From the NCBI RefSeq assembly GCF_003752465.1, contig NZ_RKHJ01000001.1, positions 2,604,001 to 2,668,000 of the forward strand: 64,000 nt of DNA. The letters run 5' to 3'. The notes under the pieces are model-generated. The model made no database searches. It had not been told where the DNA came from and saw only the letters and a list, made by a program, of their open reading frames with translations. Source of the DNA: Agrococcus jenensis (GTDB lineage: Bacteria > Actinomycetota > Actinomycetes > Actinomycetales > Microbacteriaceae). Positions 33,006-40,882 of the stretch are shown piece by piece. Positions within the stretch are counted from its first letter, which is position 1. Each line of letters opens with the position of its first letter. The position numbers and the translations under genes were made by a program.

Positions 33006-33196
33006 CCGCGGGCCTCCCCGGTGCCGATGCCATCGCCGCCGCGGCCGATGTCGTCGGAAGCGCCTTCACCATCCTGGCTCCGCCGCTGCTGGTCCAGCTT
33101 CGCCGCCGCGCGCTCGGCTGCGTCCGCCGCGCGCTCGGCCTGCTCCGCAGCCTCCTTGGCGGCTCGCTTGGCGTCGTCGACGGTGTCAGGTGCCAT
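33002..33196 (-). CDS. 64-residue helical small protein with Gly-rich tail
   Basis: A 64-residue protein: residues 1-42 are an Ala/Lys/Glu-rich helix (DDAKRAAKEAAEQAERAADA) with no membrane segment, followed by a C-terminal Gly-rich tail ending DDIGRGGDGIGTGEARG. The tail resembles that of the next, 38-residue ORF. GGAGG is placed eight bases before the ATG at 33196. It heads a three-gene coupled set ending in DUF6338. I do not recognise a family; the helix could mediate self-association. Confidence 0.6.
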   Translation of the reverse strand: MAPDTVDDAKRAAKEAAEQAERAADAAERAAAKLDQQRRSQDGEGASDDIGRGGDGIGTGEARG

Positions 33197-33286
33197 GGCG
33201 GCCTCCGGGATCGGTGAGGCTTCGGTCTAGCACGCGCTCCGGCTGACCCGCCAGGCGTGGAAGCCGCCACGACCGAGTGGATCGGC

Positions 33287-34135
33287 TCAGGCGACCGCGC
33301 GGTGCTCGTCGCGTCGGAGCCGGGACGTCAGGTAGAGGCGATGCGCGGTGATGACGAGCGCGAGCCACGCGGCGCCGAGCGCCCAGCCGGCGATCACGTC
33401 GGTGACCCAGTGGTGGCCGAGGTAGACGCGGCTCCCCGCGACGAAGATCGTCGCGATGACGGCGACCGCGATGATGGCGGCGCGGGCCGCGTTGCTCTGC
33501 CGGCGGAGCACGAGCAGGTAGGCGATGACGCCGAGGATGGCGACCGCGTTCAGCGTGTGGCCGCTCGGGAACGAGGCCGAGACCTCGTAGGGCGGCACGG
33601 CGTCGCTGAGCGGCGGCCGCTCGCGGCCGATCAGCACCTTGCCGGCGATCGTCATGAGCAGCGAACCGCCGCCCGCCGCGACGATGAGCACGACGGGCGT
33701 CCACGACCGGCGACGGATGCTGAGGATGAGCAGGGCCGCGATGGCGACCAGCGGCATCCCGATCGTGCCCGCGAGGTCGGTGAAGCTCGTGATGTATGGG
33801 TCGACGGCGGGGTTGCGGATCGTGAGGATGGCGTCGAGGAGCGGGCGGTCGATGCCCGCGACGCCGTCCTGGTCGGTGACCGCGTCGTACACGAGCACCG
33901 CGGCGACGCTGAGCAGCCCGGCGATGGCTGCACCGATCGCCAGCGTGAGCAGCAGCGTGCCGTACGGGCCGACCGTGTCGGCGAGCCACCGCGCGAACGA
34001 GGCCATCCAGTGACCGATCCGCGTGTGCCAACGGGTGAGCTCGACCTCGCCGACGGTGGTGTCCTGCGCGCGCTCGCCGCGGGGTCCGTGCTCGGGCGCG
34101 GTGGGCGTCTCATCCGCTGGCTGTGTGACCGACAT
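33287..34135 (-). CDS. PAP2-superfamily phosphatase
   Basis: A 282-residue membrane phosphatase of the PAP2 (phosphatidic acid phosphatase type 2) superfamily. After a polar 45-residue N-terminus there are six hydrophobic helices. The three catalytic motifs are intact: KVLIGRERP, SFPSGHT and SRVYLGHHWVTD. Such enzymes dephosphorylate lipid phosphates such as phosphatidic acid or undecaprenyl diphosphate at the outer face of the membrane. The ATG at 34135 has GAGGAG eight bases upstream. It is divergent from the CHRD-like gene. Confidence 0.9.
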   Translation of the reverse strand: MSVTQPADETPTAPEHGPRGERAQDTTVGEVELTRWHTRIGHWMASFARWLADTVGPYGTLLLTLAIGAAIAGLLSVAAVLVYDAVTDQDGVAGIDRPLLDAILTIRNPAVDPYITSFTDLAGTIGMPLVAIAALLILSIRRRSWTPVVLIVAAGGGSLLMTIAGKVLIGRERPPLSDAVPPYEVSASFPSGHTLNAVAILGVIAYLLVLRRQSNAARAAIIAVAVIATIFVAGSRVYLGHHWVTDVIAGWALGAAWLALVITAHRLYLTSRLRRDEHRAVA

Positions 34136-34383
34136 CTCGCTCCTCGCTGTACCCCGACCGTACACATCGCACGCTACCGGCTGCAGATGGGCGCAGTCCG
34201 ACACGAGCGCTCGGTGGTCGCGCGTGCGCGTGATCCCAGCGTCGCCGACGAGCAGGAATGACGGGCCGTTGCGCGCGCAAGCGGCGTCAGCTCGCTCAAT
34301 CCGAACGCCGTTTGACTACGAATACCTTGCATCGCTCCCTATGGCAGGGAGTCCTCCCTGCGGGCGATGACGAAGGAGTCATC

Positions 34384-35076
34384 ATGAACAGGAACACGAA
34401 GCTGGCGCTCGGCGCCAGCGCTGCCGTCTTGGCGACGGTGGCGATGGGTGCCGCCCCAGCGATGGCGAGCGCCGGGCAGGGCGCCGGGAAGACGGTCACG
34501 CTGCACGCGACGCTGACCGCGCTGAACGGGTCGGGCGCGTCCGGCACCGCGACAGCTGTCGTCCGCAACCAGCAGATCCGGCACATCGAGGTGCACGCCG
34601 AGGGCCTCTCGCCCGACGCGCCGCACGCGCAGCACATCCACTACGGCGAGCAGGCCATGAACGAGTGCCCGACACTCGCGCTGGACAGCAACGCTGACGG
34701 ACGGATCAACACCCTCGAGGGTGTGCCGGCGTACGGCCCGGTCGTGGTCTCGCTGAACACCACCGGCGACACCACGCCCGCCAGCTTCCTCGACGTCGGC
34801 CGCTTCCCTGTCTCGGAGGATGGCAGCTACCACTACAGCCGGGACCACATCGAGTTCACCGACGTCGCCGGAACCGGCTATCCGGGAGCAGACGGCACCG
34901 GCACCGCACGGCAGATCGCTGACGCCATCCGCGCCGGCGAAGGCGTGCTGGTGATCCACGGCGTCGACTACGACGGCAACGGCATGTACAGCTTCAGCCC
35001 CGAGGGCGCCAGCGAGCTGAACCCCAACCTGCCCGCCGAGGCGACTGACCCTGCTGCCTGCGGCGTGCTGCGCTAG
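34384..35076 (+). CDS. Secreted CHRD-like protein
   Basis: A 230-residue exported protein. The signal peptide covers residues 1-29 (positively charged MNRNTK, hydrophobic core, AMA-SA cleavage site). The mature part contains VVRNQQIRHIEVHAEGLSPDAPHAQHIHYGEQ, resembling the His-rich core of CHRD domains, followed by a calcium-loop-like DSNADGRINTLEG. Such proteins may bind metals, but the role is unknown. The start at 34384 has AAGGAG upstream; an in-frame ATG at 34258 would place the signal peptide internally and is rejected. The 248-bp gap upstream holds a small CTCCCT hairpin (34341-34358) and no clear promoter. Confidence 0.75.
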   Translation: MNRNTKLALGASAAVLATVAMGAAPAMASAGQGAGKTVTLHATLTALNGSGASGTATAVVRNQQIRHIEVHAEGLSPDAPHAQHIHYGEQAMNECPTLALDSNADGRINTLEGVPAYGPVVVSLNTTGDTTPASFLDVGRFPVSEDGSYHYSRDHIEFTDVAGTGYPGADGTGTARQIADAIRAGEGVLVIHGVDYDGNGMYSFSPEGASELNPNLPAEATDPAACGVLR

Positions 35077-35113
35077 GAACCGACACCGTTCGGTCTCGGC
35101 CGGCGAGTGCGGA

Positions 35114-35152
35114 GATGACGCGGGACATCGTCGATCGGTGGTCCGCGTCATC
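35114..35152 (+). terminator. Hairpin after the CHRD-like gene
   Basis: GATGACGCGG (35114-35123) pairs with CCGCGTCATC (35143-35152) across an 19-base loop that can pair further. It lies 37 bases after the stop and just before the 3' end of the CAU tRNA on the other strand, so it may terminate transcripts from both sides. No T-tract is present. Confidence 0.5.
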
Positions 35153-35164
35153 ATGGTGCCGCGA

Positions 35165-35241
35165 TGGTAGGGCGGACGGGACTTGAACCCGTGACCGAGG
35201 GATTATGAGTCCCCTGCTCTGACCAGCTGAGCTACCGCCCC
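35165..35241 (-). tRNA. tRNA with CAU anticodon (Met elongator or Ile2)
   Basis: A complete cloverleaf on the minus strand: acceptor GGGGCGG with CCGCCCT (a G-U closes position 1-72), A discriminator and an encoded CCA; D-arm GCTCAGCTGGTCAGAGC; anticodon loop CTCATAA with anticodon CAT; T-arm ACGGGTTCAAGTCCCGT. The body excludes initiator tRNA (no CCC/GGG anticodon-stem run of initiators). Whether it is elongator Met or the lysidine-modified Ile2 cannot be settled from the anticodon alone. Confidence 0.9.
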
Positions 35242-35267
35242 GAGGCCTTCCGGCCCGGAGATCGAGC

Positions 35268-36467
35268 CTAGCCGTGCAGCTCGACCCGGGTCTCGGGGTC
35301 GCGGATCTCCTCGCCGCGGTAGAGCCGCTCATATGCGGTGATCGTCCGCTCGATGTCGTGCGGCGCGACCATGTCGAGGCTGTGCTGCTGGAACGCGCGG
35401 TACTCGTCGTCGTCGAGCCGCAGGATGCGCTCGAGCTTCTCGGAGAGGTCGGTCGCGTCGTCCGGCCGGAAGAGCCAGCCGTTGGCGCCGTCCCGCACGA
35501 GGTGCGGCAGGGCCATCGCATCCGCCGCCACGACCGGCAGCCCGGTCGCCATCGCCTCCATCGTCGCGATCGACTGCAGCTCAGCGGTCGACGGCATCGC
35601 GAAGACCTCGGCGGAGCGCAGGCGCTCTCGCAGCTCGTCGTCGCTCACGAAGCCGGTGAGCGTGACGCGGTCGGCGACGCGCAGGTCGCGCGCGAGCGCA
35701 CCCAGCTCGTCGATGAGGTCGCCGCCGCCGACGATGTCGAGGTGCCACTCGAGATCCGCCGGCAGCTGCGAGACGGCTCGCACGAGCGTCTCGAGCCGCT
35801 TCTCGCTCGTGACACGGCCGACGAAGACGATCCGTCCGCGCTGGCGCTCGGGGTTGGGCAGGTACTCGTCCCCGGGCAGGCCGCACGAGATCGCGTGCAC
35901 TCCGGTGATGCCGGTCTTGCGCTCGAGGTAGTCGGCGCTTCGTCGCGTCGGCGTCGTCACGACGTCGCAGCGGCCGAACACGGTGGCGGCGTCGTGCCAG
36001 GCGAAGTCCACCGCCCTGCCGTGCATCGCGCGTGGGATGTTCGAGTGGTCCATGAGGTTCTCGAACATCAGGTGGTTGGTGCCGACGACGCGGATGCCGC
36101 GCTTCTTCGCCTCGGTCGAGAACGCGCGTCCGAGCACGAGGTGCGACTGGAAGTGCACGACGTCGGGCCGCAGCGCGTCGAGCAGCGAGGCGGCGTTCTG
36201 CCAGATCCGCCACGGCTCCGCGAAGCGCAGCCACTCGTGGCCGGGGTAGAGCATCGAGCGGAGGCGGTGCACCGTGAAGCGCTGGCCCTCGTGCTCCTCG
36301 ATGTGCGTGCCCTGCTTGCCGCGGCCGAGCGCCGACGCGACGACGTGCACCTCGTGGCCCCGCTTCGAGAGTCGAGCGGCGAGCCGGGTGGTGAACTTCG
36401 CGGCGCCGTTGACGTCGGGCGCGAAGGTGTCGGTCGCGATGAGGATGCGCAGCGGTCGGTCGGTCAT
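35268..36467 (-). CDS. GT4-family glycosyltransferase
   Basis: A 399-residue GT-B fold glycosyltransferase. The N-terminal domain begins RILIATDTFAPDVNGAAKFTTRLA, and the C-terminal nucleotide-sugar domain has FVGRVTSEKRLETLVRA, the EX7E-type region in FAMPSTAELQSIATMEAMATGLPVVA. It resembles mannosyl or glucosyl transferases acting on lipids such as diacylglycerol or phosphatidylinositol mannosides; the acceptor is unknown. Its ATG overlaps the stop of the DMT transporter by four bases, so a substrate link between them is plausible. No signal peptide; probably cytoplasmic or membrane-associated. Confidence 0.88.
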   Translation of the reverse strand: MTDRPLRILIATDTFAPDVNGAAKFTTRLAARLSKRGHEVHVVASALGRGKQGTHIEEHEGQRFTVHRLRSMLYPGHEWLRFAEPWRIWQNAASLLDALRPDVVHFQSHLVLGRAFSTEAKKRGIRVVGTNHLMFENLMDHSNIPRAMHGRAVDFAWHDAATVFGRCDVVTTPTRRSADYLERKTGITGVHAISCGLPGDEYLPNPERQRGRIVFVGRVTSEKRLETLVRAVSQLPADLEWHLDIVGGGDLIDELGALARDLRVADRVTLTGFVSDDELRERLRSAEVFAMPSTAELQSIATMEAMATGLPVVAADAMALPHLVRDGANGWLFRPDDATDLSEKLERILRLDDDEYRAFQQHSLDMVAPHDIERTITAYERLYRGEEIRDPETRVELHG

Positions 36468-37405
36468 TCGTCCTCCTCCGATGCCGCACCGGGCATCCGG
36501 ATCTGGGGGTGGTGCCGGGCGAGCTGGAAGACCCCGGTGACGGCGAGCGCACCGGCGCCGGCGTAGACGATGATCGCCCACGGCGGCGTCGCGGCCGCCT
36601 CGCCGAGCACGGTGACGCCGATGAGCACGGCGATGAGCGGGTCGATGACGGTGAGGCCGGCGATCACGAGATCGGGCGGGCCCGAGGCGTGGGCGAGCTG
36701 GACGGCATAGCTGCCGGCCAGCACGGCGATGAGCATGGCGACGGCGCAGAGCACCGTCAGCCACTCGAACTGCCCGGAGATGATGCGGTTGATCACGACC
36801 TTCGAGAGCGTCACGACGAATCCGTACAGCACGCCGGCGGCGACGATGTAGAAGACCGCGTTCGCCCGCGACCGGAAGAACCACCAGAGCGCGCCGAGAC
36901 CGCCGAGGGCGACCACGAGCAGCGCCAGCACCGTGAGCAGCTGCTGATCGCGGATGGGGCGCTCGATCGCGAAGATCGCGGCGATGAACACGAAGATGCC
37001 GATGCCGATGAGGCACAGCACGATCGAGCGGACGGTGCGGTGGTCGAGCCGGATGCCGGCGAGGCGCGCGTTGAGCAGCGCCGTGACGACGAGGGCGACC
37101 GCGCCGAGCGGCTGCACCACGATGAGCGGGGCGAACGCGAGCGCGCCGAGCTGGAAGATGATCGCGAGGCCGAGCAGCAGGGTGCCGACGACCCAGGCCG
37201 GCTCGCGCAGCATCTTGAGGACGGCCTTGCCGCCGAGCGCGGCGCCGCGCTGGTCGCCGCCCTGGAAGTGACCGACCCCGCGATGCTGGAACTGGGTGCC
37301 CACCGACAGGAAGACCGCGCCCACGATCGCGAGCGGGATGCCGACGGCCTGCAGCGGCGTGAGGGAGATCTCCGCCGCGAGGTCGTCGAGCGAGGTGGAC
37401 AGCAC
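36464..37405 (-). CDS. DMT-family (EamA-like) transporter
   Basis: A 313-residue membrane protein with about ten hydrophobic helices. It carries the features of the actinobacterial DMT family: QFQHRGVGHFQG after helix 1, LIVVQPLGAVALVVTALLNARLAG, and ASGPPDLVIAGLTVIDPLIAVLIGV near the end. The substrate is not known. Start is a GTG at 37405 exactly six bases below a TAGGTT box (leaderless), divergent from def across 41 bases. Coupled by ATGA to the downstream glycosyltransferase, it may export or flip a compound related to that enzyme. Confidence 0.85.
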   Translation of the reverse strand: MLSTSLDDLAAEISLTPLQAVGIPLAIVGAVFLSVGTQFQHRGVGHFQGGDQRGAALGGKAVLKMLREPAWVVGTLLLGLAIIFQLGALAFAPLIVVQPLGAVALVVTALLNARLAGIRLDHRTVRSIVLCLIGIGIFVFIAAIFAIERPIRDQQLLTVLALLVVALGGLGALWWFFRSRANAVFYIVAAGVLYGFVVTLSKVVINRIISGQFEWLTVLCAVAMLIAVLAGSYAVQLAHASGPPDLVIAGLTVIDPLIAVLIGVTVLGEAAATPPWAIIVYAGAGALAVTGVFQLARHHPQIRMPGAASEEDE

Positions 37406-37446
37406 GTGTCGAACCTACCGCCGCGGGCCTCGATAGCCTGGAGGAC

Positions 37447-38010
37447 ATGACTGTTCTGCCCATCTGCATCACCGGGGAGCCGGTGCTCCACCGCGTCGCC
37501 GAGCCCGTCACCGACTTCGATGCGGAGCTCGCGACCCTCGTCGCCGACATGTTCGCGACGATGGAGGCCGCGCCGGGCGTCGGCCTCGCCGGCCCGCAGG
37601 TCGGCGTCGGCAAGCGCGTGTTCGTCTACGACTGGACGGATGAGGACGGCGTGCAGACGCGCGGCGTCGCGGTCAACCCGGAGCTGTGGATCACGCCGCT
37701 GCCGGTCGGTGTGCCCGAGGATGACGACGAGGAGGGCTGCCTCTCGATCCCGGGTGAGCGCTTCGCGCTGCTGCGGGCCGAGCGGGCGATCCTCCGCGCG
37801 CAGGACGAGCACGGCGAGCACTACGAGCTCGAGGCGTCGGGCTGGCTCGCGCGCATCCTGCAGCACGAGTTCGACCACCTCGACGGCGTGCTCTACGCCG
37901 ACCGGCTGGATGCGTTCGGCACGAAGGGCGTGCAGAAGGCGGTCAAGCGCAACAAGTGGGGCGTCGAGGGCCTCAGCTGGCTGCCGGGCGTGGACGACCT
38001 GGAGGGCTGA
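37447..38010 (+). CDS. def: Peptide deformylase
   Basis: A 187-residue metalloenzyme that removes the formyl group from nascent proteins. All three motifs are present: GVGLAGPQVG, EEGCLSIPG (Cys metal ligand) and QHEFDHLDG (two His ligands and the catalytic Glu). The ATG at 37447 follows a TAGCCT box by seven bases, indicating a leaderless transcript. It acts just before methionine aminopeptidase, encoded elsewhere in the window. A dispersed repeat and a strong terminator follow. Confidence 0.96.
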   Translation: MTVLPICITGEPVLHRVAEPVTDFDAELATLVADMFATMEAAPGVGLAGPQVGVGKRVFVYDWTDEDGVQTRGVAVNPELWITPLPVGVPEDDDEEGCLSIPGERFALLRAERAILRAQDEHGEHYELEASGWLARILQHEFDHLDGVLYADRLDAFGTKGVQKAVKRNKWGVEGLSWLPGVDDLEG

Positions 38011-38025
38011 GGCGCTCGCACCCGC

Positions 38026-38078
38026 GGTGGTCTCGACTCGCGCGGCCGCCGGGGCGGCCGTGCGGCTCGACCAACAGC
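38026..38078 (+). repeat. GGTCTCGA...TCGACC dispersed element, single copy
   Basis: A 53-bp element starting GTGGTCTCGACTCGCGCGG and ending CTCGACCAACAGC, with an inner GGCCGCC/GGCGGCC palindrome. The same element occurs in the opposite orientation at 52277-52330 and 52336-52389, nearly base for base. Here it lies between def's stop and the terminator and shows no coding character. Confidence 0.8.
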
Positions 38079-38087
38079 GGGCACGAG

Positions 38088-38114
38088 AAAGGCCCCGCCG
38101 TGAGGCGGGGCCTT
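38088..38114 (+). terminator. Terminator after def
   Basis: AAGGCCCCGCC and GGCGGGGCCTT form a perfect 11-bp stem around a GTGA loop, with A-residues before and TTG after. It ends the def transcript and lies next to the 3' end of tRNA-Asn on the other strand. Confidence 0.85.
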
Positions 38115-38118
38115 GTCG

Positions 38119-38191
38119 CTCCCCGAGATGGACTCGAACCATCAACCTGCCGGTTAACAGCCGGCTGCTCTGCCAATTGAGCTATCGAGGA
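38119..38191 (-). tRNA. tRNA-Asn (GTT anticodon)
   Basis: Minus-strand cloverleaf: acceptor TCCTCGA pairs with TCGGGGA (one T-G pair) followed by a G discriminator; D-arm AGCTCAATTGGCAGAGC; anticodon loop CTGTTAA gives GTT; T-arm GGTTCGAGTC. CCA is not encoded. It stands alone between def and the lipoprotein gene. Confidence 0.95.
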
Positions 38192-38301
38192 TCGCTGCAG
38201 CAGCGACGACAATCGTAGCATCCCGCGCGGCCACCGGTCGCACGCCGCGGTTCCGCGCTAGCGTTCGAGCACCACTGCCGCCTGCACGCCCTGGAGCATC
38301 C

Positions 38302-38991
38302 ATGCCCTCGTCCCGCTTCCGCCTGCCGCTCCTCGTCGTCGCCGCCGGCGCCGCGCTCACCCTCTCGGGCTGCATCGTGCTGCCCCCGGCCGTGCCGACG
38401 CTCCCGCCGCCGCCCGTGCCGACCGAGACCCAGGCGGCGCCCGAGCCGGTCGAGACGGAGGACACTGAGCCGACGCCCGACGCAGGGAGTGGCGACCTCC
38501 CCGAGTACGTCGACTTCGGCACCGAGCTCGAGGCGGGCACGCTCGCCGGCTGGGAGACCAGCATCATCGTCGACGACGCCTTCGCGGTGCAGGCCGACTC
38601 CGACTTCCCGGCCGGCCCGACGATCCACGTCATCGAGACCGCCACCGGCTGCGACATCTGGGCCTACCAGGGCGCGCAGGACAGCGCGGACACCGACGAG
38701 TACGCGAGCTCGGAGGCGACCCTCGCCGCTCTCTCCGGCACGACGACCGACGACTGGGACCCCGACACGCTCGACCTGAGCCCCTCGACGCAGGGCGTCA
38801 CGGTCGCGTTCCTCTCGATCTACACCGAGGACGAGGCGACCGGCGACGCCGAGGCGTACTTCGCCCGCAACTTCCAGTCGAGCCAGTCGACGAGCTCGAT
38901 CCGCGCGACCTGCGGCGGCGCGGCCGGCGGCATCGACCACATCGACGACCTCATCGCCGAGCACTTCCAGATCAACTTCCTGGTCCCGTAG
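38302..38991 (+). CDS. Putative lipoprotein, unknown function
   Basis: A 229-residue exported protein with a lipoprotein signal peptide: charged start MPSSRFR, hydrophobic stretch, and a lipobox LSGC with the lipidated Cys at residue 24. Residues 28-65 are a Pro/Thr/Glu-rich linker, then a domain beginning YVDFGTELEAGTLAGWETS with two conserved-looking cysteines (TGCDIW and RATCGG) that may form a disulfide outside the membrane. I do not recognise the domain. CTGGAG precedes the ATG. Single-gene unit converging on dnaG. Confidence 0.75.
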   Translation: MPSSRFRLPLLVVAAGAALTLSGCIVLPPAVPTLPPPPVPTETQAAPEPVETEDTEPTPDAGSGDLPEYVDFGTELEAGTLAGWETSIIVDDAFAVQADSDFPAGPTIHVIETATGCDIWAYQGAQDSADTDEYASSEATLAALSGTTTDDWDPDTLDLSPSTQGVTVAFLSIYTEDEATGDAEAYFARNFQSSQSTSSIRATCGGAAGGIDHIDDLIAEHFQINFLVP

Positions 38992-39022
38992 CGGCAGCGC
39001 AGCAGCCGAGCACAAGCGGCGG

Positions 39023-40873
39023 TCACTCCGAGCGCAGCGACCGCCGCTCGCGCTCGAGCTCGAGCAGCTGCTCCTGCAGGCGCTTCGAGCCCTCGGGGTC
39101 GGCGCCGCCCATGCGCTGCAGGCTTCCGAGCAGCTCGGCCTTGCGGCGCAGGATGTCGCGGTCGACGAGCGAGCCGACGATGCCGCGCACGTAGGCCTTG
39201 ACGCCCTCGTTCGTGGACTGCGGGATGGGCGCCATCGCGAGCGTGCGCACGAGCGGCACGATCTCGGCGGGCACCGCCTCGGCGACGCGCTCCGAGAAGT
39301 CGGTCGCCTCGATCGCGTCGAGCGACGCGAGCACGCCGTCGCGCACGACCGCGAGCGACGGGTTCGCGATGTAGGCGGTCGCACCGCGCACGGCGAGCTC
39401 GCGGCCGAGCACCGCCGGCTGCTGCAGCAGCGCCGAGATGGCGTCGCGCTCAAGCCGCGATGCGGGGTCGCGCTCGAGCTGGCGCAGCGCGACGTCGGCG
39501 GGCGGATGCCCGGCGGCCGCACCCTCGGCCGCGGCAGCGGGGCGCGGGCCCGCCTGCCGCACCGCCGAGCGCACCTCGTCGGGCGAGACGCCAAGCCATC
39601 CGGCGACCGTGCGCGTGTAGCCGTCGGCGAGCGCGCGGTCGCGGATCGACTGCAGCACGGGCGCTGCACGGCGCATCGCGGCGACGCGGCCCTCGACGGT
39701 CTCGAGGTCGTGCTGCGCGACGATCCGGCGCAGCATGAACTCGAACAGCGGCCGCGGCTGCTGTACGAGCCGTCGCACGGCGTCGTCGCCGCGCTCGAGC
39801 CGCAGGTCGCACGGGTCGAGGCCGCCGGGCGGCACCGCGACGAACGTCTGCGCGGCGAAGCGCTGCTCCTCGGCGAACGTGCGGGCGGCCGCCTGCTGGC
39901 CAGCCTCGTCCGGGTCGAAGGTGAAGACGACGCGGCCGAGCGAGCGCGTGTCGGTCGTCGACACGTCGCCGAGCACGCGCCGGAGCACCTTGATGTGGTC
40001 GACGCCGAACGACGTGCCGCAGGTCGCGACCGCGGTCGTGACGCCCGCGAGGTGGCACGCCATGACATCCGTGTAGCCCTCGACCACCACCGCCTCGTGC
40101 CCACGTGCGATGTCGCGCTTCGCGAGGTCGAGCCCGTAGAGCACCTGGCTCTTGCGGAAGATGGGCGTCTCGGGCGAGTTCAGGTACTTCGGGCCCTTGT
40201 CGTCGTCCGAGAGCCGGCGCGCGCCGAACCCGACGGTGGCGCCGGCGACGTCGCGGATGGGCCAGATGAGGCGTCCGCGGAAGCGGTCGTAGCTGCCGCG
40301 CTGGCCCTCGCTCAGGAGGCCGGCGCCGAGCAGCTCGGCCTCGGTGAACCCTCGGCCCTTGAGGTGCCGGCCGAGCGCATCGAAGGATGCCGGGGCGAAG
40401 CCCACGCCGAAGCGCTCGGCAGCGGCCAGGTCGAAGCCCCGCTCCCCCAGGAACCGCTGCCCGAGCGCCGCGGCGGGCGTCACGAGCTGCTCGCGGAAGT
40501 AGGCCTCGGCAGCGCGGCTCGCCTCGAGCAGGCGCAGGCGGCCGCTCGTCTCCTCCTGCGGCTTGCCGTCCTCGTAGTGGAGCGTGAAGCCGGCCTGCGC
40601 CGCGAAGCGCTCGACCGTCTCGGCGAACGAGGTGTGATCCATCGCCATCGCGAACTGGAAGACGTCGCCGTCCTCGCCGCAGCCGAAGCAGTGGTAGCGG
40701 CCGACGGCCGGCCGCACGTGGAAGGACGGAGAGCGCTCGTCGTGGAACGGGCAGAGCCCCTTCATGCTGCCGACGCCCGCCGTCTTGAGCGTGACGTGGG
40801 CGCCGACGACGTCGACGATCGAGATGCGAGCGCGCAGCTCGTCGATGTCCTCCCGCCGGATCCGCCCCGCCAT
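39023..40873 (-). CDS. dnaG: DNA primase
   Basis: A 616-residue primase that lays RNA primers at the replication fork. The N-terminal zinc finger has Cys41, His44, Cys62 and Cys65 (CPFH ... CFGC). The catalytic TOPRIM domain contains VVVEGYTDVMA and FTFDPDEAGQ, and the C-terminal helicase-interacting region follows from about residue 430. It is the last gene of the glyS-dus-dgt-dnaG unit, nine bases after dgt; the dgt-dnaG pairing is common in Actinobacteria and links dNTP control with replication. Confidence 0.96.
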   Translation of the reverse strand: MAGRIRREDIDELRARISIVDVVGAHVTLKTAGVGSMKGLCPFHDERSPSFHVRPAVGRYHCFGCGEDGDVFQFAMAMDHTSFAETVERFAAQAGFTLHYEDGKPQEETSGRLRLLEASRAAEAYFREQLVTPAAALGQRFLGERGFDLAAAERFGVGFAPASFDALGRHLKGRGFTEAELLGAGLLSEGQRGSYDRFRGRLIWPIRDVAGATVGFGARRLSDDDKGPKYLNSPETPIFRKSQVLYGLDLAKRDIARGHEAVVVEGYTDVMACHLAGVTTAVATCGTSFGVDHIKVLRRVLGDVSTTDTRSLGRVVFTFDPDEAGQQAAARTFAEEQRFAAQTFVAVPPGGLDPCDLRLERGDDAVRRLVQQPRPLFEFMLRRIVAQHDLETVEGRVAAMRRAAPVLQSIRDRALADGYTRTVAGWLGVSPDEVRSAVRQAGPRPAAAAEGAAAGHPPADVALRQLERDPASRLERDAISALLQQPAVLGRELAVRGATAYIANPSLAVVRDGVLASLDAIEATDFSERVAEAVPAEIVPLVRTLAMAPIPQSTNEGVKAYVRGIVGSLVDRDILRRKAELLGSLQRMGGADPEGSKRLQEQLLELERERRSLRSE

Positions 40874-40882
40874 GGCCGCCCC

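Noticed and set aside
34258..34383. N-terminal extension of the CHRD-like protein from an upstream ATG
   Set aside because: It would bury the signal peptide; the ATG at 34384 has a good binding site directly before the signal sequence.
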